From an uncultured bacterium (lineage in GTDB: Bacteria > Bacillota > Clostridia > Lachnospirales > Lachnospiraceae), in the NCBI GenBank assembly GCA_947381965.1, contig CANCXX010000042.1, positions 1 to 40,298 of the forward strand: a stretch of DNA of 40,298 nt, in the 5' to 3' direction. The notes under the pieces were generated by a model, which worked only from the letters and a program-made list of their open reading frames with translations, had not been told where the DNA came from and did no database searches. Of this stretch, positions 1-9,394 are shown piece by piece (position 1 is the stretch's first letter; the number at the start of each line of letters is the position of its first letter). The position numbers were made by a program, and so were the translations under genes.

Positions 1-159
1 CAAAAGTTTGTTACGCAGCAGAGCTGCGGGGAATGTACCCTGAGTCATTCAATCAAAATCAATCTATCATTATATGGAAACTGACCCGCCACTCTTGGCG
101 GATCATATTCGCATCGGCTTGGTTTATAGTTACATTGGTTCAATTCTTGTATTACCGCT
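1..159. other. Unassigned edge of the prophage tail region
   Basis: I see no confident gene here. On the minus strand an ATG near position 51 opens a frame running off the window edge (it begins M-T-Q-G-T-F-P-A-A-L-L), which could be the next tail gene, but it has no clear ribosome site. A second minus-strand frame of about 50 codons ends just before it and has a protein-like composition but no start codon. Short palindromes at about 92-107 (CCGCC/GGCGG) and 15-29 (CGCAGC/GCTGCG) may be local RNA hairpins. Confidence 0.3.
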
Positions 160-471
160 CTATCTTCTTCTGTTTCTTGCCGGATTGCCTGCTCCTTCTA
201 CTACGCCACAGATATGAATATCATTCAGCCGTCCCATAGGCTCTTTTACCCAGACACTCTGCATCAGTCTTAATTCAATATTTGGGATACAGCATGAAAC
301 CGTTCTTTCCTGTCCTGAGCGATCTGTAATCACATATCCGTTTTTATCAATTCTTTTTATGACTGTTCTATAGGTGCGGTCACTTACATTCTTCTCTTTC
401 ATTGCTCTATCAATATATTTCAGTACTTCTTTACACAAAATATCAACTGCATCTACATCATCTTTATTCAT
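160..471 (-). CDS. Small phage protein downstream of tape measure
   Basis: This 103-residue gene follows the tape-measure gene by 66 bases and is preceded by a weak AAAGG ribosome site. The N-terminal third is charged and helical. Residues about 35-90 look like a small beta-barrel: a T-V-I-K-R-I-D-K-N-G-Y-V-I-T core, then a V-W-V-K element, then a closing I-H-I-C-G-V-V strand. From memory, similar short proteins are common next to tail genes of clostridial prophages, but no function is established and I do not assign one. The last residues (R-N-R-R-R) are low complexity and could reflect a late frameshift, because another frame stays open after the stop. It is probably co-transcribed with the tape-measure gene. 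Confidence 0.6.
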   Translation of the reverse strand: MNKDDVDAVDILCKEVLKYIDRAMKEKNVSDRTYRTVIKRIDKNGYVITDRSGQERTVSCCIPNIELRLMQSVWVKEPMGRLNDIHICGVVEGAGNPARNRRR

Positions 472-537
472 TGCGTTAACCTTTCTTTATTAAACTGCCA
501 CACCCATATTACAGAATGTAGCATTTATATTCATATC

Positions 538-3500
538 TTAATTCTTAAAATATTCCTGCATCATTTGTCCCGGTAAACGTGTCTTTATTGCCTGCGCTAA
601 TCCATTCACATCTTGTACATCTGTAAGGTAAATATCACCAATCTGTATTGTAACTGGCTGCTGTACGTTCCTATTATTATTCACAATACTGCTTGCATAA
701 CTGATCTGGTCAGCCTGCTTACTCATTTCCCTATTCTGTTCATAGAGTGAATTAGGTACAAGTTTCTCTAAGTTACTGTCAATACTCTTGAAATAAGCTT
801 CAAATTTCTGTTGTAAATCGTACATTCTGTCACCGGGCTGTAAAGAGCGTAATACAGATCCGTCCGTTCTTATGACAGTTCCATCCGAATACTCTATATT
901 GCCGTTAGCATATGCGATTCCTGTTTTGATGATATTCCCCTTGTCCAGCAGTTCTTTTGTCTGCAGGTGGTTGAAAATTAGATCACCCTTTTCAGTGTTT
1001 ATCCATTCAGGCCCATTGTCGCCAACTGTTTCAAAAGTTCCGTCCTTTGAATGCACCCAAAGTTCCTGTCCAAGTTCACCCACAAGGGATTTCCCTGGAG
1101 CTTTAACCCCCCAGTTGCCTGTGACATTCGCCGTCCCCGACACATGGGCATTTCCTGTATATTTTGCCTTATACTCCGCACTGTCAGGATTTACTGCGCC
1201 TAATGCCGTGCCGGAAGCGTATAACGGGAATTCATCGCTTTCAACATGAATCCTGATTGTGCATTCCACTTCCTGTCCGTCAATAGAGGCTAACCCTTCG
1301 GATATTCCGTCTACATGTCCCCTTGCTTCCCCGATAGTGTCCCTGAAATCACCAAACCTTCCAATAACTCCATCGCCGTCAGGCTCGCCTAATGTTTCCT
1401 GTGTTATCTCTCCCATATCTGTGATGGAAGATATCAGGCTGCTTTCACCTTCACTGCCATTCCCATTTTCATTAGTTCCAGATTCACCAGTACCGATAGC
1501 GGATGACACTTCATCTACTGCCGTCTTCATGGAGCCAAATTCACCGATGACAGTGCCGTCACCTTCAGCACCCGGTTCCCCTATGACCGTATTTGCAGCC
1601 TCACCCATTTCATTAATTGCGTCCGTAATGGAATTTCCGCCTCCTTTGGAGCCTTCATCTGCGCCGGAACTCATGCTGGGGCTGGAGGATGTGGAAGGAT
1701 CGCCTCCTTTTTCAGAACCGGAAGAGCCGCCCCCGGAGATAGCGGATGCGACATCTGTTATTGCTGTCTTCAGATTGTCAAACTGTGATATAATGCCTTC
1801 TTCAAGGGATATTTCATTCAATGCCTGTATAGCGGATGCAATACCTCCCACTGCCCCTTCTTCCGCTCCTTCCATTCCTGCGCCTAATGTTTCAGCCACA
1901 AGGATAAGCTGGTCATATAAAAGATGGAATGCACTGGTCAGGTTATTTATCGGCGTTGTATCCAGCGTGGCCGCTGTATCGTTTATAGAGCCAAGGCTTT
2001 CCTGTATCTCAAGTATCTTCCCTTTCAAAAGTTCGAAATCGGCTATTTCACTGTTTACTGCGCTGCTTACCATATTCTGTTCTGCTTCCACAGCAGAGGT
2101 CTTCTCATTTATGGCTGCAATTATTTCATCAATTTTCTGTCTTAATCCCTCAAATACACTCTGTTCCTCTGAAACAAGGGAGTTTGCTTCGGAAAGTCCT
2201 GCTGTAATATCGGATACATTAGAAGCAGCCTCTCCTGTGCTTACAGCTGTCTCTCCAAGGGAGCTGTTTACACTTCCCACGCTCTGGTTTGACTGGTCAA
2301 GCTTCCCATTCATTTCATCTAATTTTGCATTTGAGTCTGTTAACACTGCAGGGGCCGTGCCCTCATACCCTGATAATTTCTGGAGGTTTGACAACACTTC
2401 CGCATTCCCCTCATTGAGTTTGAATACGACATCCATGTAAGCGTTTTTCAGCTTCTCAAACTCTTCTTCAGAGCCGTTAAGAAGGGCTTCCTCGTCAATG
2501 CCTAACTGCTGTAATTTAGCGGATAATTCAGCCTGTCCAAGGATCTCGGTAAGTTCCTCATATTTAGTTTTGGACTTTTCAAGATTCTCAATCAGCGTTT
2601 CATAATACAGCTCTGTCTGCTCCCTCTGCTTCTGGACGGACTCTATCTGCCTGTCTATGGCTTCTATCTGGGTGTCTATCGCTTTGATCTGACTGTCATA
2701 GAATTCTTTGGTTTTCTCAATCTCTTCATCATAGAATTTATTAATCCTGTCAATCTCTTCATCTAATAAAGTGATCTGTTCACTGATGGCATCCTTCTTA
2801 TCATTGAGAAGGCCTATCTCTTTTTCGATAAGTTTGATCTGCTTTTCTTTATTGGCTATCTCAATTTCGAGTTTTGCATCGTCAACGTTGTCTTTCTGGT
2901 CACGGATGCCTGTTGTGTCCGCAACATAGTGCATCCCTTTTTCTTCGGAATACTGAAGGATAGTTCTCTGGTGCTGTAAACGCTCTAATTCATACATGGC
3001 CTTCTGTAAATCAATCTGCCTCTTGCGCTGTTCATTGGCGTCCTTCATAGCGTCTATTTCGTCTTGGATGCTGTCAATGACCTTTTCCTTATCCTTTATC
3101 TGTTTTTCGATAAGCTTTATCTGTTCTTCAAGCTGTTTCTTCTGCTGCTCAATGACCTCAATTCTCGCATCCCTTTCATCTTCGAGAGCGTCTACTGCGG
3201 CATCGCGGGCCTCTTCCAAAGCTTTCTTCTGTTCTTCCAGAAGGGATTTCTGCTCTTCCAGAGCGTCTATCTGTGCGTCAATGGATTCCAGAGCGGCTTC
3301 TTTCTGGGTTTTGATTACGCTTATCTGATCGTCTATCTTTCCTGTAATGCCTGATATCACGCTGTCAAGATCGCTTAATTCCTCTTTCAGGCCGTCTTTG
3401 TAGGATTTACCAGCATCTTTTCCGGCTTTCTTTGCACTGGATTTTCCCCTGTTGCGCAATTTGACAGTAGGCTCGATTTCCATGTTCTTATTTTCACCGT

Positions 3501-6500
3501 TAGCAAGTACTTCAAGCTGTGCCTTAATCCCATTAACTACCCCAAGTGCAGCTACTCGTGCAGCAACATTGTTATCATATGCCCCGCTTTCAAGCCCGGA
3601 ATATATATTCATAAGGCTAATCAATAATTGGATAGATTTGCTTGTCCTGTCAGTATCACCAGCTAAAGCGATAAGGTTTTCACAGTCAGCGGAAGTGTCA
3701 AGTGTGGCTGCCTGTTCCGCAATTTTAGCGTCATATAATGCAAGTATCATGTTAGAGGTAAGTTCTGAGTATGTTCCCTCTGCAATTAATAGTTCGATTT
3801 CATCATAGGTAGCGTTCCCAAGCTCTAAACTTGACTGTGATAAGACTTCTTTCGCTTCATTTAATGCCTGTGCGTAGGAGATAACTTCTTCATAATTCTC
3901 AACACCCATAGCTTTAAGCTGTGTAGCATAGTATTCTTTATTCTGTTCTGTAAGCTGTGCAAGGAAATCATTGCTGTTTACCCATTCTGTAGCAAGGGCA
4001 TTTGCGGCTTCCTCACATTCTTCATAAGAAGAAGCAGTGCTTCCTAAAACTTCCTGAAACCTGTCCCATGATTCCAGCCCACGAACTTCTACGTCAAACC
4101 CTGTTAATGTGTCAGCTTCTACAAAACCGTTTTCCTGTTTGGTGTTAAGTGCTTCAGCCATGGAAGATATCTGACTGGACATAGATGATAACTGCGTAGA
4201 TTCATCTACCAGCTTATTGATTTTGGACACTGCTTCATCAGCGGAGATATTAAGGTTTTTGAAATAGCCTGTAGAGTCAGCATTATTAAATGCTTCTTTT
4301 GTGAGACGACCTTTCTCTGCAAGTCCTAGGAGAGTATTGCCTAATTCTTTGACTGCATCATTCTCTGAGGTGAAGGAACCTGCCCAGGCTTGGTCGAAGG
4401 ATAAACTCTCTGTTTCAGATCTTTGTCCTAAATATTCTTTTTCAGCTTCCGCTGCATCCCTAGCCCCTTGTGCGATTCTCTGCCAAGCGTCAATTTCTTC
4501 TTGTGTGTTAATGGAATGCTCCTTGAAGAAAGCAGTAGGGTTGTAACCATTAAACTTTTCTTTTGCAAAATTAATTGCATCCTGAGACTGTTTCTCTAAA
4601 TCCTCGGTTAATTCTAATTCAGGTATTAAAGATAAAGTTATTGCGTGCCCTTCCCCAAAATAATCCTGTACCTGTTTGATATAATCAGCTTTTTCCTTTG
4701 GAGTCAGGTCTTGGTTTGTAAATATCTCTGATAATGCTTTAGAGATTTTTTCATTATCTTGTACTTTATTTATTTCATATAGAAATTCATTCTGTAACCA
4801 GCTACTTACTTCATCCCAGTTACTTGCGTCCACGGTTTCTGGTATTAAATCAACCCAGTCACCACTTTGTAACATGCTCTTTATTACATTCTGCATATCG
4901 GAATCCATTTCGTTGAAATTCCATTCTGTAGAAAGCCAAGTGTTGATATAGCTTGCAATACCAGAATTAGCAGAAGCAATATTACCCTTTACAATTTGAG
5001 CAGTATCTTCATACTCAGCACCGAATTCTTGTAGTTTATTCAGTAGCTTGTCAAATTCCTCATTGGACAATTTTGTAAAGTCCCATTCAGCGGAATTAAA
5101 AGAGTTGGCGGCATATTCAGACGCAGTTTGCTTCTCACTATAAAAATCATTTCCATAACGGGAACTCATAATACCAGCTTCTTTAGCTGCTTTGATAAGA
5201 AGATTGTTGTCGCTTTCGCTGGTTAGAGTTAATGTGGAACGCTTTTTTATTTCCTCTGCCCATTTTAAATACTTTTCAACTGCCTTTTCAGCAGAATCTA
5301 GCTCTCTGTCAAACTCTTCATCATCTAGCATAAATCCTGCCCAAATATCAGACATTTTTTTCATGATTTCCTGATTTGCAAGTTTCTGCTGAGCACTGAC
5401 TAAATCATTGATAGAACCAACAATAGTGTTTACATTCCCAGATAATCCAAGTATTGCATTTCCGTTTTCATCGTAATTGACAGTTAATTGCGGGAATAAT
5501 TCAGCTAACTGATTACTTAAATCAAGAAATTCTGCATACTCATCATTGCTTAGAGAACCACGGGACTGATTGACTTTGCCTAAGTTTTCTACTTCCTGTG
5601 CAAGCTGTGCATACCTCTGTTTGATGTTATCTGTAGTCGATGACAATTCATCAAAGTCAGACTTGATCGTTTTTACAGCAGATTTGGATTCTTCCGCAGT
5701 TTCCCTTATTTTCCGTTTCGCTTCTTCTAATGAATCATTGTATTTCTTAATGCCCAAAGCGGTACCAGCTATAGCGGTTACAGCCAATGTTGCCCATCCA
5801 AGAGGGTTGGTGGTTAAAAATGCCCACATGGATGCTGTTGCGGCTTTAATTTGTATCCATAAACCTTTAAATGCTGTTCCTAAACCTAGTGTAGTGCCTG
5901 TTGTTGTGGCTTGGGAAGCAGCGACTGCATTTGTGCTTGCTGCGTTTGCTACATTTGCGGTTGTCTGTGATTTAGTGGCAGAGAGTAAACCCATCTTTTC
6001 AAGCTTGAGTTTGGCTTCTTCCTGCGTTAAATCATGAGTACTAAGTATTTTTATCCGATCAGTTTCCTCTAATTGTTTCTGTGATAATAGCAATTTCAGA
6101 TTCTTTTCAGTTAAAGATTTTGTAGTATTTCCTATTTGTTCTAATACGTCAACCCGTAATGCTTCATCAACTGGTAAACTCTTCACCTGTTGTAAAGCAC
6201 TGCCCAACGTATTAAACTGTTTAACAGTAGAAACTACTGCCGCCCCAATAGAAGCAATACCCTTTCCTATATTTAATGAAAGCACCGCAAGAATACTATG
6301 CTTTAAGAGGTCTGTAGAATTAACTAAATCTAATAATCCACTGCCTATATCAGCAGTATATTTGATCAAATCGCCGCTCATAAATGTGGAGTATGTCTCG
6401 ATCAACTTCTCTTTAAATATAGTAAGGCTTGCTTCGGCTGATTCCATGTACTTGGAATATTCCTGCGCCATGCTGTTAGCCGCATTCATACTGTCATTTT

Positions 6501-8022
6501 TGATCTTCTCTAACTCTTCATAATTTAGGAGCAGTGAAGCACCTGCACTGGCTCTTTGTTTGCCGAACATAACTTCCAGCAAGTCAGCCTGGGAACGGTC
6601 ACTTAATGAATCAAACACTTCACCAATCTCAAAGAGCATCTGATATGTGCTTTTCAGGTTTTCGTCATCTTCAAAGATATTAACCTTATTTCCTGTAAGT
6701 TCATATATCTGCTGCTGGATTTTGGTAATGTCAGCAGAGACACCCTCTGCATCCTCTCCCATCTCTTTTAGGGCATCTACCTGTCCCCTTAAGCGCATGG
6801 AAGCCACCTTTAGCATGTTGGAACCCTCTTCTGGATTCTGGTAGATTTTATTGGTTGCCGTAATCAATGCGATTGTCTCGTTTAAATCATTCCCTGCGAC
6901 TTTTAATGCCGCACTTGCATTTTGCAGTCCATCGGCAATTCCTTCACTGTCTATCGCATATTTGTTCCCAATTGCATTTATTTTATTTCCGACTGCTTCC
7001 ACTCTCTTGACATAATCATCTACGCCAAGATTATCTATCTCTGTAAATGCCTGTGCCGCTGAAATCAAAGTAGAAGTAGCTTTTTCATTAGAAATCTCCG
7101 CTGTCTTTTCAAATATGGAAGTGATTTCTGCCAACTGTTCCGACATATCCAGATTAAATCCAATCTTAGACCATGCTTCCATAGAAGAAATCAGGCTTTC
7201 TGTTGTGACTGCTAAGTTTTGCGCTAACTTATTCCATCTTGTCAGCAGTCCCGAAAACTGGTCACGCCCTGTTATCTGGTCTTGGACTTTATACAGGTTC
7301 GTCATTGCCGTATCCAGCTTCAGGAAAAATGATACCGCCTGTTTTGCCTGTGAAAATATCAAGGAAACTGCACTTGCTGCCGAAAACATATCCTTAAATC
7401 TTACAATAAGATTTTTAAACTTATCACCTAATGATTGTGAAGCTAAATCATTGGCCTTTAATTCGCTTGTAAATGCGGCTATCTGCGCCCTGACATTTGA
7501 TAACTGTTTAGCGTCTGTAATCCCATATGCCGCATCAAGGATGTTATGGTACTTTGAGGAGGCAGAAGCATTTGAGAATAACTTGGAATATCTCTTTGCC
7601 ATATACTCCAAATCCGCAATCGCTTTTTCTTTCTTTGCTTCTACATTAAAATCAATGGATGTCCTGTTTGCTACCCTTTGACCTTTATTCCTTGCCTCTG
7701 TGACTGTCTTCGCAATATCAGAATCTTTTGCACGGACTCCAATCTGAAGATCAGATATGCTGTCCTGTAATGTTTTGATCCTGCCCTGTAATTTTTTCTT
7801 TAAGGCACTGTCTATCTTTAAATCTGCGCCAACCTGTAAATACAGGTCATTCAGTTGTTTTAAATCCTTTTTCAACTGGCGTTGGGATAATGCCATTGAC
7901 AGCTTGGATATCACCTTTATGTACATGGAATTATCCATGCCCTTTAAACCCTCTTTTATCTTCTTTTTTGTTGCCTGTTGATTTAATACCGCTATTATGT
8001 CTAATAGAAATTCTTCTTTCAA
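538..8022 (-). CDS. Phage tail tape measure protein
   Basis: This is a 2494-residue tape-measure protein, the scaffold that sets tail length in long-tailed phages and occupies the tail lumen. The likely start is TTG at 8022, because AAAGGAGG lies 7 bases upstream; the ATG at 8046 precedes that ribosome site. Residues about 220-570 resemble the TP901-type tape-measure core (helical, with a conserved A-S-M-R-L-R-G-Q segment). Hydrophobic stretches near 585-610 and 735-760 are typical of this family. Residues about 1520-1800 form a long charged coiled coil with E/K/Q heptads. A Gly/Ser/Glu-rich linker follows at about 2080-2200, then a compact C-terminus ending in L-P-G-Q-M-M-Q-E-Y-F. No lysozyme or peptidase domain was recognised. 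By the usual rule of about 0.15 nm per residue it would specify a tail near 370 nm if unprocessed. A terminator hairpin lies directly upstream, and the usual tail-chaperone genes are absent. Confidence 0.92.
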   Translation of the reverse strand: MKEEFLLDIIAVLNQQATKKKIKEGLKGMDNSMYIKVISKLSMALSQRQLKKDLKQLNDLYLQVGADLKIDSALKKKLQGRIKTLQDSISDLQIGVRAKDSDIAKTVTEARNKGQRVANRTSIDFNVEAKKEKAIADLEYMAKRYSKLFSNASASSKYHNILDAAYGITDAKQLSNVRAQIAAFTSELKANDLASQSLGDKFKNLIVRFKDMFSAASAVSLIFSQAKQAVSFFLKLDTAMTNLYKVQDQITGRDQFSGLLTRWNKLAQNLAVTTESLISSMEAWSKIGFNLDMSEQLAEITSIFEKTAEISNEKATSTLISAAQAFTEIDNLGVDDYVKRVEAVGNKINAIGNKYAIDSEGIADGLQNASAALKVAGNDLNETIALITATNKIYQNPEEGSNMLKVASMRLRGQVDALKEMGEDAEGVSADITKIQQQIYELTGNKVNIFEDDENLKSTYQMLFEIGEVFDSLSDRSQADLLEVMFGKQRASAGASLLLNYEELEKIKNDSMNAANSMAQEYSKYMESAEASLTIFKEKLIETYSTFMSGDLIKYTADIGSGLLDLVNSTDLLKHSILAVLSLNIGKGIASIGAAVVSTVKQFNTLGSALQQVKSLPVDEALRVDVLEQIGNTTKSLTEKNLKLLLSQKQLEETDRIKILSTHDLTQEEAKLKLEKMGLLSATKSQTTANVANAASTNAVAASQATTTGTTLGLGTAFKGLWIQIKAATASMWAFLTTNPLGWATLAVTAIAGTALGIKKYNDSLEEAKRKIRETAEESKSAVKTIKSDFDELSSTTDNIKQRYAQLAQEVENLGKVNQSRGSLSNDEYAEFLDLSNQLAELFPQLTVNYDENGNAILGLSGNVNTIVGSINDLVSAQQKLANQEIMKKMSDIWAGFMLDDEEFDRELDSAEKAVEKYLKWAEEIKKRSTLTLTSESDNNLLIKAAKEAGIMSSRYGNDFYSEKQTASEYAANSFNSAEWDFTKLSNEEFDKLLNKLQEFGAEYEDTAQIVKGNIASANSGIASYINTWLSTEWNFNEMDSDMQNVIKSMLQSGDWVDLIPETVDASNWDEVSSWLQNEFLYEINKVQDNEKISKALSEIFTNQDLTPKEKADYIKQVQDYFGEGHAITLSLIPELELTEDLEKQSQDAINFAKEKFNGYNPTAFFKEHSINTQEEIDAWQRIAQGARDAAEAEKEYLGQRSETESLSFDQAWAGSFTSENDAVKELGNTLLGLAEKGRLTKEAFNNADSTGYFKNLNISADEAVSKINKLVDESTQLSSMSSQISSMAEALNTKQENGFVEADTLTGFDVEVRGLESWDRFQEVLGSTASSYEECEEAANALATEWVNSNDFLAQLTEQNKEYYATQLKAMGVENYEEVISYAQALNEAKEVLSQSSLELGNATYDEIELLIAEGTYSELTSNMILALYDAKIAEQAATLDTSADCENLIALAGDTDRTSKSIQLLISLMNIYSGLESGAYDNNVAARVAALGVVNGIKAQLEVLANGENKNMEIEPTVKLRNRGKSSAKKAGKDAGKSYKDGLKEELSDLDSVISGITGKIDDQISVIKTQKEAALESIDAQIDALEEQKSLLEEQKKALEEARDAAVDALEDERDARIEVIEQQKKQLEEQIKLIEKQIKDKEKVIDSIQDEIDAMKDANEQRKRQIDLQKAMYELERLQHQRTILQYSEEKGMHYVADTTGIRDQKDNVDDAKLEIEIANKEKQIKLIEKEIGLLNDKKDAISEQITLLDEEIDRINKFYDEEIEKTKEFYDSQIKAIDTQIEAIDRQIESVQKQREQTELYYETLIENLEKSKTKYEELTEILGQAELSAKLQQLGIDEEALLNGSEEEFEKLKNAYMDVVFKLNEGNAEVLSNLQKLSGYEGTAPAVLTDSNAKLDEMNGKLDQSNQSVGSVNSSLGETAVSTGEAASNVSDITAGLSEANSLVSEEQSVFEGLRQKIDEIIAAINEKTSAVEAEQNMVSSAVNSEIADFELLKGKILEIQESLGSINDTAATLDTTPINNLTSAFHLLYDQLILVAETLGAGMEGAEEGAVGGIASAIQALNEISLEEGIISQFDNLKTAITDVASAISGGGSSGSEKGGDPSTSSSPSMSSGADEGSKGGGNSITDAINEMGEAANTVIGEPGAEGDGTVIGEFGSMKTAVDEVSSAIGTGESGTNENGNGSEGESSLISSITDMGEITQETLGEPDGDGVIGRFGDFRDTIGEARGHVDGISEGLASIDGQEVECTIRIHVESDEFPLYASGTALGAVNPDSAEYKAKYTGNAHVSGTANVTGNWGVKAPGKSLVGELGQELWVHSKDGTFETVGDNGPEWINTEKGDLIFNHLQTKELLDKGNIIKTGIAYANGNIEYSDGTVIRTDGSVLRSLQPGDRMYDLQQKFEAYFKSIDSNLEKLVPNSLYEQNREMSKQADQISYASSIVNNNRNVQQPVTIQIGDIYLTDVQDVNGLAQAIKTRLPGQMMQEYFKN

Positions 8023-8044
8023 TCGTTTTCCTCCTTTGACATAC

Positions 8045-8074
8045 AAAAAAGACAGTCCGATATGAACTGCCTTT
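8045..8074 (-). terminator. Terminator after the zinc-ribbon gene
   Basis: On the minus strand a 9-bp stem (8066-8074 with 8048-8056, one G-U pair) is followed by a run of six T. It lies 39 bases after the zinc-ribbon stop and only about 23 bases before the tape-measure TTG start, so the tape-measure ribosome site comes right after the T tract. Confidence 0.75.
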
Positions 8075-8112
8075 TCATTGTTATTTTATATTTTCTGTAT
8101 TCAATTTTTCGC

Positions 8113-8685
8113 TTAGAACTTACTGCCGCAAACATCACATTTATATGTTTTTGATACATGACCTGCCGCAAACACGCCGAATGTCAGTGCTGATACTGCT
8201 TTATTGGTCATGCTGATTTTATGTATTCTGGTGGAATGGCATATCGGACATTTGGGAAGATTATCATAATCTTTTTCCCACATATTCAACTCACGCCACC
8301 CATCAGGTCTTTTAGGGATAACTGGATTAGTTACTGCTTTTCCGCATCCTTTACAATGTACTTCTACACCATCTTTTAATTTCACATATTCAGAATTAAT
8401 GACACTAAACTTATTGTATAAAATTGGATTGACTTTTCGACAAGATATACAGTTACAATAAATATCTCTTAAATCTTTATCCTCATACATATCTTCATCA
8501 TCAATAGAATAAAAGTACATATCTGGATGTTCTAAATCTATTTCTTCCTTTTCATCATGGACAGAAGTTTCACTCTCTTCTTCATCATCAAATGAAGCAT
8601 TACAAACAGGACACACTGTAAAATCTTTTGCCTTTTCAAATGGAAAAATCGTTCCACACGATTCACATATGATCTTCTTTGCCAT
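8113..8685 (-). CDS. Multi-zinc-ribbon protein, moron-like
   Basis: This 190-residue protein carries six C-x2-C type knuckles: an N-terminal C-E-S-C / C-P-V-C pair, a central C-I-S-C / C-K-G-C pair and a C-terminal C-P-I-C / C-D-V-C pair. That suggests three zinc ribbons separated by an acidic linker (about residues 35-75). The last ribbon contains a hydrophobic A-L-T-F-G-V-F-A-A-G insert between its two knuckles, a layout seen in many uncharacterised Firmicute zinc-ribbon proteins. The start at 8685 (M-A-K-K-I-I-C) follows AAGGGGAGTTGGTGTT; the upstream ATG at 8706 overlaps the ribosome site. It has its own promoter (8724-8753) and terminator (8045-8074), the organisation of a prophage moron. 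A role in host or phage transcription or in protein interaction is possible but not shown. Confidence 0.75.
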   Translation of the reverse strand: MAKKIICESCGTIFPFEKAKDFTVCPVCNASFDDEEESETSVHDEKEEIDLEHPDMYFYSIDDEDMYEDKDLRDIYCNCISCRKVNPILYNKFSVINSEYVKLKDGVEVHCKGCGKAVTNPVIPKRPDGWRELNMWEKDYDNLPKCPICHSTRIHKISMTNKAVSALTFGVFAAGHVSKTYKCDVCGSKF

Positions 8686-8723
8686 AACACCAACTCCCCT
8701 TCTCATTCTTTATCTTACATACA

Positions 8724-8753
8724 ATTATACCATACCTGTCACCACACTTTCAA
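8724..8753 (-). promoter_or_regulatory. Promoter of the zinc-ribbon gene
   Basis: On the minus strand TTGAAA (8753-8748) and TATAAT (8729-8724) are 18 bases apart, with a TGG extended -10. It reads straight into the zinc-ribbon gene 40 bases downstream. Confidence 0.65.
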
Positions 8754-8821
8754 TAGATTTACTAACAAAATTCGAACATACTTTCTTCCCTATTTCTTTT
8801 AACTGTCCATATATTTTCTTC

Positions 8822-8847
8822 ATTTACAGCATTCCTGCCCTGTAAAT
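8822..8847 (-). other. 8-bp inverted repeat after a broken phage gene
   Basis: ATTTACAG (8822-8829) and CTGTAAAT (8840-8847) form a perfect stem with a 10-base loop, 7 bases past the stop of the broken gene at 8854. No T tract follows on the minus strand, so it is at best a weak terminator. Confidence 0.35.
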
Positions 8848-8853
8848 ATCTGA

Positions 8854-9170
8854 CTAAAAACTCCCACTAAGAGGCGTTGAATTTGGAGTGTAATCTCTAT
8901 TGCACACCATTACGCCATTATGCCATATCTGCACATTCGTTTTTGCATGATTATCCGCACCGTGAATATAATATCTTCCTCCTGTGCATTTATTAACACC
9001 TAAAATTCCTTCTTCATATCTGTTATTATAAATTACTTTAATTGCTTTCACTATATCATCAGGACTATTGCTTTCGGGTGTAACACCTAACTCTTTGAGT
9101 TCGTTAAAAATAGCATTACACCCACCCGGAAAAGACTCAGTTATTTTACGATTTGTTCATTAATCGCCAT
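8854..9170 (-). pseudogene. Frameshifted small phage gene
   Basis: An ATG at 9170 opens M-A-I-N-E-Q-I-V-K and then meets TAA. If one A is restored in the A4 run (about 9143-9146), the frame continues I-T-E-S-F-P-G-G-C-N-A-I-F-N-E-L-K-E-L-G-V and runs to the stop at 8854, giving about 105 residues. The 65-codon frame starting at 9051 is only the intact 3' part. This looks like a small phage structural or accessory protein inactivated by a 1-base deletion. A programmed -1 slip on AAA or a sequencing error are alternatives. No known family is recognised. It lies just downstream of two other decayed small genes. Confidence 0.6.
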
Positions 9171-9190
9171 AATCTTACAATTTTCTTTCA

Positions 9191-9337
9191 CTACAAACAA
9201 TAACACCCGGATGGATGTATTGCTTTTAATTGGATTTTTCCATATTCAGTTGTAATTAATTTAATCTTGGTTTTGCAGCTTTGAATTTTTACTGCTTTGA
9301 TTTTTTAGACTTTAATTTGAATTTTATATGTGTTTGA
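9191..9337 (-). pseudogene. Decayed small phage gene fragment
   Basis: A minus-strand frame of 49 codons has one internal TAA at codon 11 and no start codon. The remaining sequence (K-I-K-A-V-K-I-Q-S-C-K-T-K-I-K-L-I, then E-Y-G-K-I-Q-L-K-A-I-H-P-S-G) looks protein-like, and its TAG lies 20 bases before the ATG of the next broken gene, normal phage spacing. The surrounding DNA (9230-9400) is extremely AT-rich. It may be the 3' end of a decayed gene, but chance is not excluded. Confidence 0.35.
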
Positions 9338-9394
9338 TTAGTTAATAGTTACATTTTGATTTTACTTATTATTAGTAATTATCAAGAAAAACAT

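Noticed and set aside
1259-2440. A 393-codon open frame on the plus strand
   Set aside because: It lies antisense to the coiled-coil and linker part of the tape-measure gene. The Ser/Pro-rich translation is the mirror of Glu/Gly/Ser-rich codons, and there is no ribosome site.
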